NCBI RefSeq assembly: GCF_003570985.1
Contig: NZ_QXIW01000016.1
Span: forward strand, 5,895-69,894
From: Candidatus Cryosericum hinesii
GTDB lineage: Bacteria > Caldisericota > Caldisericia > Cryosericales > Cryosericaceae
Reading direction: 5' to 3'
Length of the DNA stretch: 64,000 nucleotides
The notes under the pieces are model-generated. The model worked only from the letters and a program-made list of their open reading frames with translations. It ran no database searches and was not told the DNA's origin. Shown here in pieces: positions 14,500 through 23,148 of this stretch; position 1 is the first letter of the stretch; every line of letters begins with the position of its first letter. The position numbers and the translations under genes are program-made.

Positions 14500-16326
14500 A
14501 TGTGTGGAATCATCGGGTACGTTGGGCCGCGTAAAGCAGTCCCTGTCATCATTGAGGGTCTGCGTAAGCTCGAGTATCGAGGGTACGACTCCGCGGGCAT
14601 GGCCATTCTCGAAAAGGGAGAGCTGGTTGTTGTCAAGAAACGTGGCAAGCTCAAGGCTCTCGAGGAGGCTATCAAGGGGAACGAGTATACAGCCACCACC
14701 GGAATAGGACACACACGATGGGCCACCCACGGCAGGGTTGAGGACAGGAATGCTCATCCACACGTGGACTGCAAGGGTACGATTGCTGTTATCCACAACG
14801 GTATCATCGAGAACTACCAGGTTCTCCGAGATGATTTGATTCAGAGAGGACACGTCTTTGTCTCCGAGACCGACACCGAGGTCATCTCTCATCTTATGGA
14901 GGAGCAGATCGACGCTGGCGCGGACCTGCTCGATGCAGCGCGGAAGACTGCTTTGCAGCTCGATGGAGCCTTCGCATTTCTCGTTCTGGCCAAAGCGTTC
15001 CCTGGCCGTATCGTGGCAATCCGCAAATTATCTCCACTGGTGCTCGGCGTTGGCGACGGGGAGATGATCCTTGGTTCGGATACCCCGGCACTTCTGGAGT
15101 ACACGCACCGGATCATCCCGCTGCACGATGGGGATGTCGTCGAAATCAATGAACAGGGATATGCCTTCTACTCGCTTGAAGACGGACATGCTTTCGATCG
15201 GACACCCATGACCGTTCAGTGGAATGCTTCCGCTGCAGAGAAGCAGGGTTACAAGCATTTCATGTTGAAGGAAATCCATGAACAGCCGGTCGTTATCAGG
15301 GATACGCTGTACGGCCGCATTGATATGGACAGTGGACACGTCGAGCTTGAGGAATTCCAGAGCCAGCCGGTTCCAGACCGTATCTCGATTGTGGCGGCAG
15401 GGACGTCGTACCATGCATCGCGCGTAGGCAAGTACCTTCTGGAGGAAATGGCACGAATCCCGACCGAGGTGAGCTTCAGTAGTGAATATCGCTACCAGCG
15501 ACCCATTGTTCGTCCAGGGACGATGGGGATTGCTGTCACGCAGTCAGGAGAAACGATCGACACACTTGCTGCGCTTCGGCTTCAACGTAGTCTCGGTGCC
15601 AAGGTTGTGGCCATCACAAATCGACCGGAGAGTACCGTTTCACGCGAGTCAGATGTGACATTCGTTACTCAGGCGGGTCTCGAGATCGGCGTTGCAGCCA
15701 CGAAGTCGTTCATGGCCCAACTCATCGCCTTCTATCTCATAGCTCTCAATTTTGGACAGCGCAATGGAACGCTCGATGCAGAGACATCAGCGCACTACGC
15801 GTCGCAGTTGTCCAGTCTCAGCCAGAAGTGTGAACAGGTCCTCGAATACGCAGGCATTATGGAGACGATCGCACGCAAGCTCTACAAAGTTCACGACATG
15901 ATCTATGTTGGGCGCGGTGTCAACTACCCCATAGCATTGGAGGGCGCGCTCAAGATGAAGGAGATCAGTTACATCCACGCTGAGGGATACGCTGCGGGAG
16001 AACTCAAGCATGGCCCCATCGCCTTGCTGGACGAAGATGTCCCTGTGGTGGGTATCCTTCCTCAGGGGGTGCTGTACGAGAAGATCTACTCGAATCTGCA
16101 AGAGTCCATCGCGCGCGATTCACCCCTGGTGGTACTGGCCGACAAGAAGGACAAGAGAGCACAGGACATCGCCACGGACTTCATCCCGATGCCATCGGTC
16201 GAAGAGTTGTTCTCTCCGGTCGTCTATTCATTGCCGCTTCAGCTGCTGGCGTACTACACGGCTGATGGCAAGGGTCTGGACGTGGACCAGCCACGGAATC
16301 TGGCCAAGAGCGTAACAGTGGAATAG
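14500..16326 (+). CDS. glmS: Glutamine--fructose-6-phosphate aminotransferase (isomerizing)
   Basis: This 608-residue enzyme makes glucosamine-6-phosphate from fructose-6-phosphate and glutamine, the first step of amino-sugar synthesis. The start ATG at 14500 gives the required MCGIIGYVG N-terminus with catalytic C2 exposed after methionine removal. AAGGAGAGG lies just upstream. A glutaminase domain (about 1-230) is followed by two SIS sugar-isomerase domains, including the SQSGET-like segment (VTQSGETIDTLAAL). The C-terminal NLAKSVTVE is the conserved tail. Glutamine would come from GlnA. No glmS ribozyme is seen upstream, and the one-base gap to glmM leaves no room for one. Confidence 0.96.
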   Translation: MCGIIGYVGPRKAVPVIIEGLRKLEYRGYDSAGMAILEKGELVVVKKRGKLKALEEAIKGNEYTATTGIGHTRWATHGRVEDRNAHPHVDCKGTIAVIHNGIIENYQVLRDDLIQRGHVFVSETDTEVISHLMEEQIDAGADLLDAARKTALQLDGAFAFLVLAKAFPGRIVAIRKLSPLVLGVGDGEMILGSDTPALLEYTHRIIPLHDGDVVEINEQGYAFYSLEDGHAFDRTPMTVQWNASAAEKQGYKHFMLKEIHEQPVVIRDTLYGRIDMDSGHVELEEFQSQPVPDRISIVAAGTSYHASRVGKYLLEEMARIPTEVSFSSEYRYQRPIVRPGTMGIAVTQSGETIDTLAALRLQRSLGAKVVAITNRPESTVSRESDVTFVTQAGLEIGVAATKSFMAQLIAFYLIALNFGQRNGTLDAETSAHYASQLSSLSQKCEQVLEYAGIMETIARKLYKVHDMIYVGRGVNYPIALEGALKMKEISYIHAEGYAAGELKHGPIALLDEDVPVVGILPQGVLYEKIYSNLQESIARDSPLVVLADKKDKRAQDIATDFIPMPSVEELFSPVVYSLPLQLLAYYTADGKGLDVDQPRNLAKSVTVE

Positions 16327-16362
16327 CTGAGCTCTGAGACCTGTTTTGTGAGGCGCTGAGCC

Positions 16363-16392
16363 AAAGGCCGACCTTGTACAGGGCCGGCCTTT
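16363..16392 (+). terminator. Terminator of glmM-glmS
   Basis: AAAGGCCG pairs with CGGCCTTT around a 14-base loop that can fold further. The 3' end runs into TTTCTG. The loop contains the -35 box of the next promoter. Confidence 0.65.
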
Positions 16393-16402
16393 CTGTTATA
16401 CT
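16374..16402 (+). promoter_or_regulatory. Promoter of tRNA-Arg(CCG), nested in the glmS terminator
   Basis: TTGTAC (16374-16379) and TATACT (16397-16402) are 17 bases apart, with an extended -10 TG. The -35 box sits in the loop of the preceding terminator hairpin. Confidence 0.6.
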
Positions 16403-16413
16403 TGCCGACGTGC

Positions 16414-16490
16414 GCGCCCGTGGCCCAACTGGATAAGGCGATGGCCTCCGGAGCCGTAGATTACAGGTTCAAGTCCTGTCGGGCGCACCA
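16414..16490 (+). tRNA. tRNA-Arg (anticodon CCG)
   Basis: A 77-base cloverleaf with acceptor GCGCCCG/CGGGCGC, anticodon loop CTCCGGA (CCG, reads CGG), a TTCAAGT T-loop and encoded CCA. Confidence 0.95.
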
Positions 16491-16616
16491 GTCTTAATTT
16501 GTCTTCAACCCCTCACGGCTGTTTCATGCCGTTCACCTGCTCTCACGAAGTTCTGTCGTTGACAGCGAGCCTCCTGCTTCTGGAATTGCTTATTCGGGAT
16601 CATCTAAGGCGAGAAG

Positions 16617-16701
16617 AGCCACGGGCAGGCAACGCCGGTCCCAGGTGGCTGTCGACTTGACTTTGTCGACTGAGAAGCCTCAGGCACTTGCCCGAGGTCT
16701 T
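16617..16701 (+). other. Cluster of hairpins upstream of the topoisomerase gene
   Basis: Three inverted repeats lie in the 260-base gap between tRNA-Arg and the topoisomerase gene. They are AGCCAC-GGG (16617-16625) with CCC-AG-GTGGCT (16640-16650), GTCGAC (16651-16656) with GTCGAC (16665-16670), and CCTC-a-GGC (16678-) with GCC-c-GAGG (to 16697) followed by TCTTTT. The last looks like a terminator. The whole may be the 3' part of the tRNA transcript or a small RNA. It matches no riboswitch I know. Confidence 0.35.
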
Positions 16702-16750
16702 TTGTGTGTATAATGAGGGCCGTTACTGTCGAGGCATCCAAGGAGTAGCC

Positions 16751-19306
16751 GTGAAGAAGCTTGTCATAGCAGAGAAGCCGAGTGTGGCCGAGCAACTTGC
16801 CGCGGTCATTGATCACTGCAAGAAGACCCGTGACTATTACGAAGGCGAACACTACATAGTTTCGTGGGCGGTGGGCCACCTTGTTGGATTGGCAGAGCCC
16901 GAAGACTATGATAAGAAGTACAAGCAATGGCTGCTTTCCTACCTGCCGATCATCCCTGAGGCGTTCAGGTTCTCCGTTCTCGAGGGTGCCGAGGAGCGCT
17001 TCAACGCACTCAAGAAGCTGATCGTCTCCAAGGAAGTGGACGAAGTCATCAATGCGTGCGATGCAGGTCGCGAGGGTGAGCTGATCTTCCGCAACATCTA
17101 TGCACAGGCCGGGGGGAAGAAACCTTCGTCACGCTTGTGGCTATCCTCCTACACAGATGAAAGTATCCGTGATGGATTCAAGCGCATCCGTCCCGAATCT
17201 GGATATGATGACCTGGGCAGGGCGGCGCTGGCGCGTTCTGAGGCAGACTGGCTGGTTGGCATCAACGCCACCCGGGGACTGACGAGGCGCAATGGGTCGC
17301 TTGTCACGGTGGGGCGCGTGCAGACACCAGTTCTGGGACTCATCGCGAAGCGCGAGAAGGAAGTCCAGGCATTCATCCCCGTGCCCTATTTCGAGGTCGA
17401 CGCCGAGTTCAAGGTCGTGCCGCATGGTGAACCGACTTATGCGGGGCTATGGCATCGGGGATCAGAGAGCAGACTCGCCGACCAAGCCGCCGCCGAAGCC
17501 ATTGCAAAGAAGTGTTCAGGGCACAAAGGGGTGGTTGCGTCGGTTGCTCAGAAAGAGAACCGTATGCAGGTACCGTACCTGTATGATCTTGGACTGCTGC
17601 AGCGAGAAGCAAACGGCCTGAACGGTTTGAGCGCGAGCCGAACGCTCAGGGCAGCACAGTCTCTCTATGAAGAGAAACGCGCCATAACGTATCCGAGAAC
17701 AGACAGCAAGTATCTGCCCAAGGCACTTCGCAAGGAAGTCGTCACGGTGCTCGGCGACCTGGGGACGGGGGAATATGCCTCGTACGTGCAACACGTGCAA
17801 CACGAGGGGTGGAAGATGCGGCCCTTCGTCTTCAACGACGAGAAAGTCAGCGATCACTACGCCATCATTCCGACTGGCACGCGGCTGGACCGAAGCACGC
17901 TCTCTCATGACGAGAGTGTGGTCTATGACCTGGTTGTACGCCGATTCCTCGAACAGTTCTACCCTGAAGCCGTTCTGATGCTTACCCGTGTCGAGACTGT
18001 TGTCGAGGGTGAGACATTTGGCAGTGACGGCAGAATCGTAAAGACCTCGGGATGGCTGGAGGTCGCTCCACGTGAGGCCGACAGCAAGGATTTGCCGGAC
18101 CTCAAGGAGAAGTTGAGCGTCCAGGCGTTCAGGGTTGAGAGCGAACATAAGCTGACCAAGGCTCCGCCGCGGTTTACGGACGCCTCCATTATCGCTGCCA
18201 TGGAGACGGCGGGGAAATTCGTTGATGACGAGGAACTGGCTGAGGCAATGAAAGAACGTGGCCTGGGGACTCCTGCCACACGTGCAGAGATCATTGAGAA
18301 GCTTATCCGGACCGGCGTTGTCGAGCGGAAAGCTCGGAGCCTGGTCGCCACAAGGCGTGGTGTTGACCTGATTGATCTCCTTGAGGCGATCCAGTTGTCA
18401 GATCTTGTGGCTCCGGACCTTACCGGTGACTGGGAAATGAGTCTGCGCAAGATAGAGAAGGGGTCATTGGACAACGTGGAATTCCTGGACCGTATCGAGA
18501 CGTTCACGCGTCAGATGATCGAGAAGATCAAGGGGTACGAAGCACCCACGCAGATCGGCATCGAGTCGGCGGAACCACTGGGTGTATGTCCCATCTGCGG
18601 CGGCAACGTGCTTGAGCACCCTTCATCGTATGTCTGCGAACACCATGGCCGCAAGAAGACGGACTGCAAGTTCAGCATTCCGAAGGTGATTCTCAGACGC
18701 CCCATCAGTCGTGAAGAGGCCTTGCAGCTTATGACCGAGAAGAGGACGGAGATGCTCGATGGATTCGTGAGCAGGCGCGGGTTCAAGTTCAGTGCGCGGC
18801 TTCTGCTCAAGCCCGACAACAAGCTGGAATGGGAGTTTGCCGAGGGGTCGGGCGGCAGTTCTGCGGCTACCGAACCCGTCGTCAATGAGGAGTCATTGGG
18901 TCGTTGTCCCGTGTGTCAGGGTTCAGTGGTAGAGACTGCGGAGCACTACCGGTGCGCTACAACCGACTGCCGTTTCCAGATGAAGAAAGTGTATGCTGGC
19001 AAGACTATTGACCGTGACATGGCCCGTAACCTGCTCGAGAAGGGCAAGACAGAGCTCATTGAGGACTTCGTGTCGAAGTACAACAGGCCTTTCTCGGCCT
19101 ACCTGAAGCTTGGAGACAAGGGTAGAGTAGAGTTCGAGTTCCTGAACAAGGGACCACGGGCGAGGAGACGGCCAACCGGTCAAACAGCGAAGGCAGGAGC
19201 CTCCACAACGAAGACAACGAAGTCAATGGCTTCGACAACGAAGAAAGGGACCTCCACGAAGAAGGCAACCCCGAAGACATCTAAAGGCAAAGGTGGTGCA
19301 TCATGA
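16751..19306 (+). CDS. topB: Type IA DNA topoisomerase (topoisomerase III-like) with zinc ribbons and basic tail
   Basis: This 851-residue enzyme relaxes or decatenates DNA through a transient 5'-phosphotyrosine. The N-terminal Toprim domain starts KKLVIAEKPSVAEQ and has the acidic motif NACDAGREGELIFR. The catalytic tyrosine is Y314 in ITYPRTDS. The C-terminus has two similar modules, each a cysteine cluster (CPICGG...CEHHG...C, then CPVCQG...C...C) plus an EE-L-TEK-T---GF-S--G-F-A repeat. It ends in a lysine/threonine/serine-rich tail rich in TTKK and TSTKK, probably for DNA binding. The start is GTG at 16751 with AGGAG five bases before. Its stop overlaps the next ATG. Membership in TopB rather than TopA is by N-terminal similarity. 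Confidence 0.9.
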   Translation: MKKLVIAEKPSVAEQLAAVIDHCKKTRDYYEGEHYIVSWAVGHLVGLAEPEDYDKKYKQWLLSYLPIIPEAFRFSVLEGAEERFNALKKLIVSKEVDEVINACDAGREGELIFRNIYAQAGGKKPSSRLWLSSYTDESIRDGFKRIRPESGYDDLGRAALARSEADWLVGINATRGLTRRNGSLVTVGRVQTPVLGLIAKREKEVQAFIPVPYFEVDAEFKVVPHGEPTYAGLWHRGSESRLADQAAAEAIAKKCSGHKGVVASVAQKENRMQVPYLYDLGLLQREANGLNGLSASRTLRAAQSLYEEKRAITYPRTDSKYLPKALRKEVVTVLGDLGTGEYASYVQHVQHEGWKMRPFVFNDEKVSDHYAIIPTGTRLDRSTLSHDESVVYDLVVRRFLEQFYPEAVLMLTRVETVVEGETFGSDGRIVKTSGWLEVAPREADSKDLPDLKEKLSVQAFRVESEHKLTKAPPRFTDASIIAAMETAGKFVDDEELAEAMKERGLGTPATRAEIIEKLIRTGVVERKARSLVATRRGVDLIDLLEAIQLSDLVAPDLTGDWEMSLRKIEKGSLDNVEFLDRIETFTRQMIEKIKGYEAPTQIGIESAEPLGVCPICGGNVLEHPSSYVCEHHGRKKTDCKFSIPKVILRRPISREEALQLMTEKRTEMLDGFVSRRGFKFSARLLLKPDNKLEWEFAEGSGGSSAATEPVVNEESLGRCPVCQGSVVETAEHYRCATTDCRFQMKKVYAGKTIDRDMARNLLEKGKTELIEDFVSKYNRPFSAYLKLGDKGRVEFEFLNKGPRARRRPTGQTAKAGASTTKTTKSMASTTKKGTSTKKATPKTSKGKGGAS

Positions 19307-19797
19307 TTCCATTCAGTGCGATTTTCAGTACCGACTTTTTCTTCAATCTTGGGTACGTGGTCCTGTCGATAGCGGGGCTGGTGCTGGCAATCTCCTACAG
19401 GCGCTCTCAGGAAGGGAAAGTGAGCCTGTTCCTCCTGCTTACGACCGCGCTGGTAGCCGCCTACTATACCATGCAGTGGCTATTGGGCAGCTTCATTTCC
19501 TTCTATGTCAGCAACTACGCAGCATCCCATCCCACCTTCCAGATGGCGGCATGGGTGAACGTGGCTCTCGTCATCCTGTTTACTACCGTGAACTACGCGT
19601 TCTTGCTGACGCTGGGACTGACCGCTTGGTTTGCAGTCGGGAAGAATCGTACAGAGAGACTTGCAATCACTCAGGGTCCCAAGGAGATGAGCTCTGAAGA
19701 GCTGACCTCCGAATCTGCCGTGGATGTCGAGCAGTCTGGGACGACCGACGACAGTGCAGCTCCAGTCGAACCGTCCGTCCCTGGGCCCGAAGCATAG
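19303..19797 (+). CDS. Hypothetical membrane protein, three transmembrane segments
   Basis: This 164-residue protein has hydrophobic stretches at about residues 10-30 (FFNLGYVVLSIAGLVLAIS), 40-66 and 82-108. A polar acidic tail of about 50 residues follows, rich in E, S, T and P. No domain is recognised. The ATG overlaps the topoisomerase stop (ATGA), so it is translationally coupled to it. It is followed after three bases by an HD-domain gene. The tight spacing suggests an operon, but no shared function is apparent. Confidence 0.6.
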   Translation: MIPFSAIFSTDFFFNLGYVVLSIAGLVLAISYRRSQEGKVSLFLLLTTALVAAYYTMQWLLGSFISFYVSNYAASHPTFQMAAWVNVALVILFTTVNYAFLLTLGLTAWFAVGKNRTERLAITQGPKEMSSEELTSESAVDVEQSGTTDDSAAPVEPSVPGPEA

Positions 19798-19800
19798 TCC

Positions 19801-20352
19801 ATGGACCGTGAGGACCTGTATCAGATCATCGTCGAGAGGACACCTTCGCGAAATCTGATCAACCACATGCTCGCCGTCGAGGCTATTATGCGTGGCCTTG
19901 CAGTGCACTTCCATGAGGACGTCGAGAAGTGGGGCTTGGCAGGCCTCGTCCATGACATCGATTATACCGAGACCAAGGACAAGCCAAACCTGCACAGTAT
20001 TATCGGATCAGAGCAACTGCATCTGATGGGAGTGTCTGAGGACATCTGCTATGCGGTGCGCGTCCATAACGCGCTGCATGGCCTGACGCGTAAGAGCATG
20101 ATGGACAAGGCATTGTACGCTGCGGACCCATTGTCTGGCCTCATTGTCGCGTGCGCTCTCATTCGACCGGAGAAGAAACTTGCGCTCCTTGATACTGACT
20201 TTGTCATGGTTCGCTTCAAGGAGAAGCGTTTTGCTGCTGGAGCAAACCGGGATCAGATGCTTGCCTGTCAGGAGATGGGACTCGATTTGTACAAGTTCGT
20301 TGCGATCGGCCTGAGTTCCATGAAGGAGATCGCTGCCGAAATCGGTCTCTAG
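19801..20352 (+). CDS. HD-domain protein (HDIG-type metal-dependent phosphohydrolase)
   Basis: This 183-residue cytoplasmic protein has the HD metal-binding pattern: the first histidine in LINHMLAVEA (about residue 22), HD in GLVHDIDYTE, a further histidine in VHNALHG, and the last aspartate in ALYAADPLSGL. Small HDIG proteins of this kind hydrolyse phosphate esters of nucleotides or similar compounds; the substrate is unknown. It starts three bases after the previous stop without a clear Shine-Dalgarno, so translation probably depends on coupling. A strong terminator follows. Confidence 0.85.
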   Translation: MDREDLYQIIVERTPSRNLINHMLAVEAIMRGLAVHFHEDVEKWGLAGLVHDIDYTETKDKPNLHSIIGSEQLHLMGVSEDICYAVRVHNALHGLTRKSMMDKALYAADPLSGLIVACALIRPEKKLALLDTDFVMVRFKEKRFAAGANRDQMLACQEMGLDLYKFVAIGLSSMKEIAAEIGL

Positions 20353-20383
20353 ATCAGACTCACCAGTCTAATTGACACTCGAC

Positions 20384-20406
20384 GCCCGCCTCTACGGCGG
20401 GCTTTT
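20384..20406 (+). terminator. Rho-independent terminator of the topoisomerase operon
   Basis: GCCCGCC / GGCGGGC stem with a five-base loop TCTAC, then TTTT. Confidence 0.9.
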
Positions 20407-20505
20407 CGTTGTACCTAATAGGGGTATACTTCATTGGTAAGTAGTCTCGTATGTTCTGTGCAATGGACACTTGCCGAAAAATCATCACAATGCGGAGGCA
20501 TATCG

Positions 20506-21714
20506 ATGTCGTTGAACGCAGAAGAGTTGTTCTCAGAACGGGCACTGGGTTTTAGGCCATCCGAGATTCGGGAGCTCCTCAAACTCGTCGACAGTCCGGA
20601 AATCATCTCATTGGCAGGAGGCATGCCGGATGGTCGTTTCTTTCCCATCGACCGAGTTATTGAGGCAAGCACGTTTGCGCTCAGGGAATACGGCAAGAAG
20701 GCACTCCAGTATGGATCTACCGAGGGTATCAAGAAGTTGCGTGTTCTGCTCATGGATCGCATGGAGAAAGAAGGCGTCAGCGGCATCGATCTGGACAATG
20801 TCATCATCTCCACCGCTTCACAGCAGGGTCTCAGCCTGGTGGCACAGGTTTTTGTAAACCCAGGCGACACCGTCATTGTAGAAGAGCCATCCTATCTCGG
20901 AGCAATCCAGGCCTGTGCAAGCATGCAGGCTGAGTTCTGCACGGTTCCGCTGGACAAGGACGGCATGCAGATGGATATTCTTGAGGACAGGCTCAAGGAA
21001 CTGCAGAAGGCGCATATCCGCCCGAAGTTCGTCTACACGGTGCCCAACTTTCACAACCCTGCCGGTGTCACCATGACGCTGGAACGGCGCAAGAAGCTGA
21101 TTGAGCTGGCTCACACGTATGATCTGCTCATTATCGAAGACGATCCATACGGGGAGATTCGTTTTGAGGGTGAGTCAATTCCCTCGCTGCTGGCGTTAGG
21201 CGGCAAGGATCGTATCGTAGCACTCCGCACGTTCTCGAAGATCAGTTTCCCTGGGCTTCGCCTGGGGTGGATCGTCGCCCGCGAAGACATCATGAACAAG
21301 ATCATCGTTGGAAAGCAGGCGGCGGACCTTTGTTCTCCGGCCTTGACTCAATATATATCGTACGAGTTTGTCAGCCGTGGCTGGCTGGATGATTACGTCG
21401 CCGTCGTTCGGCGCGAGTATCCCAAGAAGAAGAATGCAATGATTGCCGCTCTTGAACAGTATTTCCCGGCCGGCAGCAGTTGGACTGACCCTCAGGGCGG
21501 TCTGTTTGTATGGGCAAAGGTACCGGAGGCCATCGACACTGCGGCGATGTTCCGCGAGGCGATCAGTGCCAAGGTTGCATATGTTGTGGGCATTGCCTTC
21601 TATCCTCATCGGAATGACAATTGCCATATGCGGTTGAACTTCTCGGCCGTGGATCCAGAGCACATCACCGAAGGGATCCATCGGCTGGGCGACTTGCTCA
21701 AGTCGAAGATGTAG
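20506..21714 (+). CDS. PLP-dependent aminotransferase, class I/II (2-aminoadipate/aromatic type)
   Basis: This 402-residue fold-type I aminotransferase resembles the LysN/MocR-like group but lacks the N-terminal DNA-binding domain. It has SLAGGMPDGRFFP near residues 37-49, the nucleotide-like loop STASQQGLSLV, the PLP-phenol contacts NFHNPAG and IIEDDPYGEI, and the Schiff-base lysine in RTFSKISFPGLRLGW. HMRLNFS near the C-terminus binds the substrate carboxylate. I chose the ATG at 20506, after CGGAGG. It probably moves amino groups between amino acids and 2-oxo acids in amino-acid fermentation or synthesis. The preferred substrate cannot be read from sequence. It is monocistronic, ending at a long hairpin. 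Confidence 0.88.
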   Translation: MSLNAEELFSERALGFRPSEIRELLKLVDSPEIISLAGGMPDGRFFPIDRVIEASTFALREYGKKALQYGSTEGIKKLRVLLMDRMEKEGVSGIDLDNVIISTASQQGLSLVAQVFVNPGDTVIVEEPSYLGAIQACASMQAEFCTVPLDKDGMQMDILEDRLKELQKAHIRPKFVYTVPNFHNPAGVTMTLERRKKLIELAHTYDLLIIEDDPYGEIRFEGESIPSLLALGGKDRIVALRTFSKISFPGLRLGWIVAREDIMNKIIVGKQAADLCSPALTQYISYEFVSRGWLDDYVAVVRREYPKKKNAMIAALEQYFPAGSSWTDPQGGLFVWAKVPEAIDTAAMFREAISAKVAYVVGIAFYPHRNDNCHMRLNFSAVDPEHITEGIHRLGDLLKSKM

Positions 21715-21739
21715 CAACAAATCGAGACAGAAGTTTGTG

Positions 21740-21779
21740 AAACGACCCTTGCCATGCGTCATGTGGGCAGGGGTCGTTT
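21740..21779 (+). terminator. Terminator of the aminotransferase gene
   Basis: A 14-bp stem, AAACGACCCTTGCC with GGCAGGGGTCGTTT, contains one wobble pair and a 12-base loop. It also faces the convergent nuclease gene. Confidence 0.8.
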
Positions 21780-21802
21780 GGTATCTGAGAGAGAGGTAAG
21801 AA

Positions 21803-22576
21803 CTAGATACGGCGGAATACAGGGCAGACGTCTCGGTAGTCGCAAGAAAAGCACTTGCTGCCACGTTTTCCACGAAAATCACCCTGAAGAATCCGGTGGG
21901 CGGTTGTTGCCAGAACCTCTCGGGACTTGGCAATACAGTTTTCTGCGCCCTCATCCATCTCCGCCTTGAGGTTTTCGCGGAGATAGTAGGTCTGAAGGAT
22001 GAACCGCTTGCCCTCAAACTCTTTCAGCTGACCCAGTGCCGAAGCATACAGCGCCACCTGGAACCGATGAGATGTCAGTGTTGACGCTTCTCTCGGTTTC
22101 GCGGACTTGTAGTCGACGATGCGTAGCACACGGTCGCTGATTTGGTCGATTCGGTCCACAATGCCTGTAAACGGGATGCCATCGATCTGCGTGTTGATGA
22201 GGTGCTCCACGTAGATCATCTCTGTCCATGTGGACTGGAATACCGGGAAGAATTCTGTAAGTACACGCAGGGCCTGACGCCGTTTCTTATCTTCATCACT
22301 GGGGTCGGTATACCCCTCTGTCAACCAGTTCTCGTCCAGAAGCTGGGAGAGAGAAGTGGGGAAGAGAGCTGCATCATCCCCGTACAGTTGCCCGTCTTCT
22401 CCCAGGTGGCATGAGAGCAGTCTCTCGAGAACTGCGTGGATACTCTTGCCATAGCTGAAATACCAGTGGGAAGGCTCCTGGATCTTCTGAATATACTTGA
22501 GCTCGAATTTTCTGGGGCACTCGTTGTACGTCGATACCCTCGAGTAACTCAGCGGTTCTGTAAGCGCGTTTTCCAA
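21803..22576 (-). CDS. PD-(D/E)XK nuclease with 4Fe-4S cluster (RecB/Cas4-like)
   Basis: This 257-residue protein matches the stand-alone RecB-type nuclease domain of the PDDEXK_1 group. It shows SYSRVSTYNECPRKFEL at the N-terminus, GKSIHAVLE, the active-site pair GIVDRID and IVDYKSAKP, and QVALYASAL. Four cysteines (C20, C242, C245, C251) match the iron-sulfur arrangement of AddB and Cas4. It is expected to bind or cut DNA ends. It is the last gene of the comEA-comEC-polA-coaE series; its start overlaps coaE by 28 bases. No helicase or CRISPR gene is adjacent, so it is not a Cas4 of a local system. A role in repair or in processing incoming DNA is possible. Confidence 0.85.
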   Translation of the reverse strand: MENALTEPLSYSRVSTYNECPRKFELKYIQKIQEPSHWYFSYGKSIHAVLERLLSCHLGEDGQLYGDDAALFPTSLSQLLDENWLTEGYTDPSDEDKKRRQALRVLTEFFPVFQSTWTEMIYVEHLINTQIDGIPFTGIVDRIDQISDRVLRIVDYKSAKPREASTLTSHRFQVALYASALGQLKEFEGKRFILQTYYLRENLKAEMDEGAENCIAKSREVLATTAHRILQGDFRGKRGSKCFSCDYRDVCPVFRRI

Positions 22577-23148
22577 AGCATCTCCACCTGTTTTCGAGTC
22601 TGCTCGACGTCCATCGTGTTGTCGATGATGACGTCGGCGTACGCCAGTTTCTGAGCCAGAGGCATCTGTGCCTCAATACGGCTGATGGCTTCGTCGCGCG
22701 CAAGATGATCGCGCGTCATGAGGCGTTCCAGTTGTTCGTTCTTCGATGCTTTCACAACCCAGATCTCATCGACCAGGTTCTGCCAGCTGGCCTCGATCAG
22801 AATCGCCGCGTCCAGGACCACGACGGTTGATGTTCGGTGAAGGATTGTGATCTCATTGGCGACCAGTCTTGTCATAATGGGCACCATGATATCGTTGAGT
22901 TCCTTCAGGAGATCGGGATGTCCGAAGACAAGATTGCCGAGGAGATGGCGATTGAGTTGCTTTCCATCGAAGATACCATCGCCAAAGGAAGAACGCACTT
23001 GCTCAAGCGCCCCTTCAACGTTGTTGGCAAGGACATTCTTGCCCACTAAATCTGCGTCCAGCACTGCTGCTCCGTACTCCCGTAACATGCCGGAGATCAT
23101 GCTCTTGCCAGAGGCAATGTTGCCGGTGAGTCCAACGTCGATACTCAT
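22549..23148 (-). CDS. coaE: Dephospho-CoA kinase
   Basis: This roughly 200-residue P-loop kinase catalyses the last step of coenzyme A synthesis, phosphorylating the 3'-hydroxyl of dephospho-CoA. The P-loop is GLTGNIASGKS at the N-terminus, followed by DADLVGKNVL and the lid region around LMTRDHLARDEA. I chose the ATG at 23148, which overlaps the polA stop (ATGA), over an ATG nine codons upstream inside polA. Placing coaE after polA is common in bacteria. The pathway's first enzyme, CoaX, is at 54.7 kb in this window. Confidence 0.93.
   Translation of the reverse strand: MSIDVGLTGNIASGKSMISGMLREYGAAVLDADLVGKNVLANNVEGALEQVRSSFGDGIFDGKQLNRHLLGNLVFGHPDLLKELNDIMVPIMTRLVANEITILHRTSTVVVLDAAILIEASWQNLVDEIWVVKASKNEQLERLMTRDHLARDEAISRIEAQMPLAQKLAYADVIIDNTMDVEQTRKQVEMLWKTRLQNR

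Noticed and set aside
16600-16705. Cobalamin or other known riboswitch before the topoisomerase
   Set aside because: The GCCAC...GTGGC stem is suggestive but conserved riboswitch cores are absent; kept only as an unassigned hairpin cluster.
21803-22576. Cas4 of a CRISPR-Cas system
   Set aside because: No repeats, cas1 or cas2 are present in the window; the gene sits with comEC, polA and coaE.
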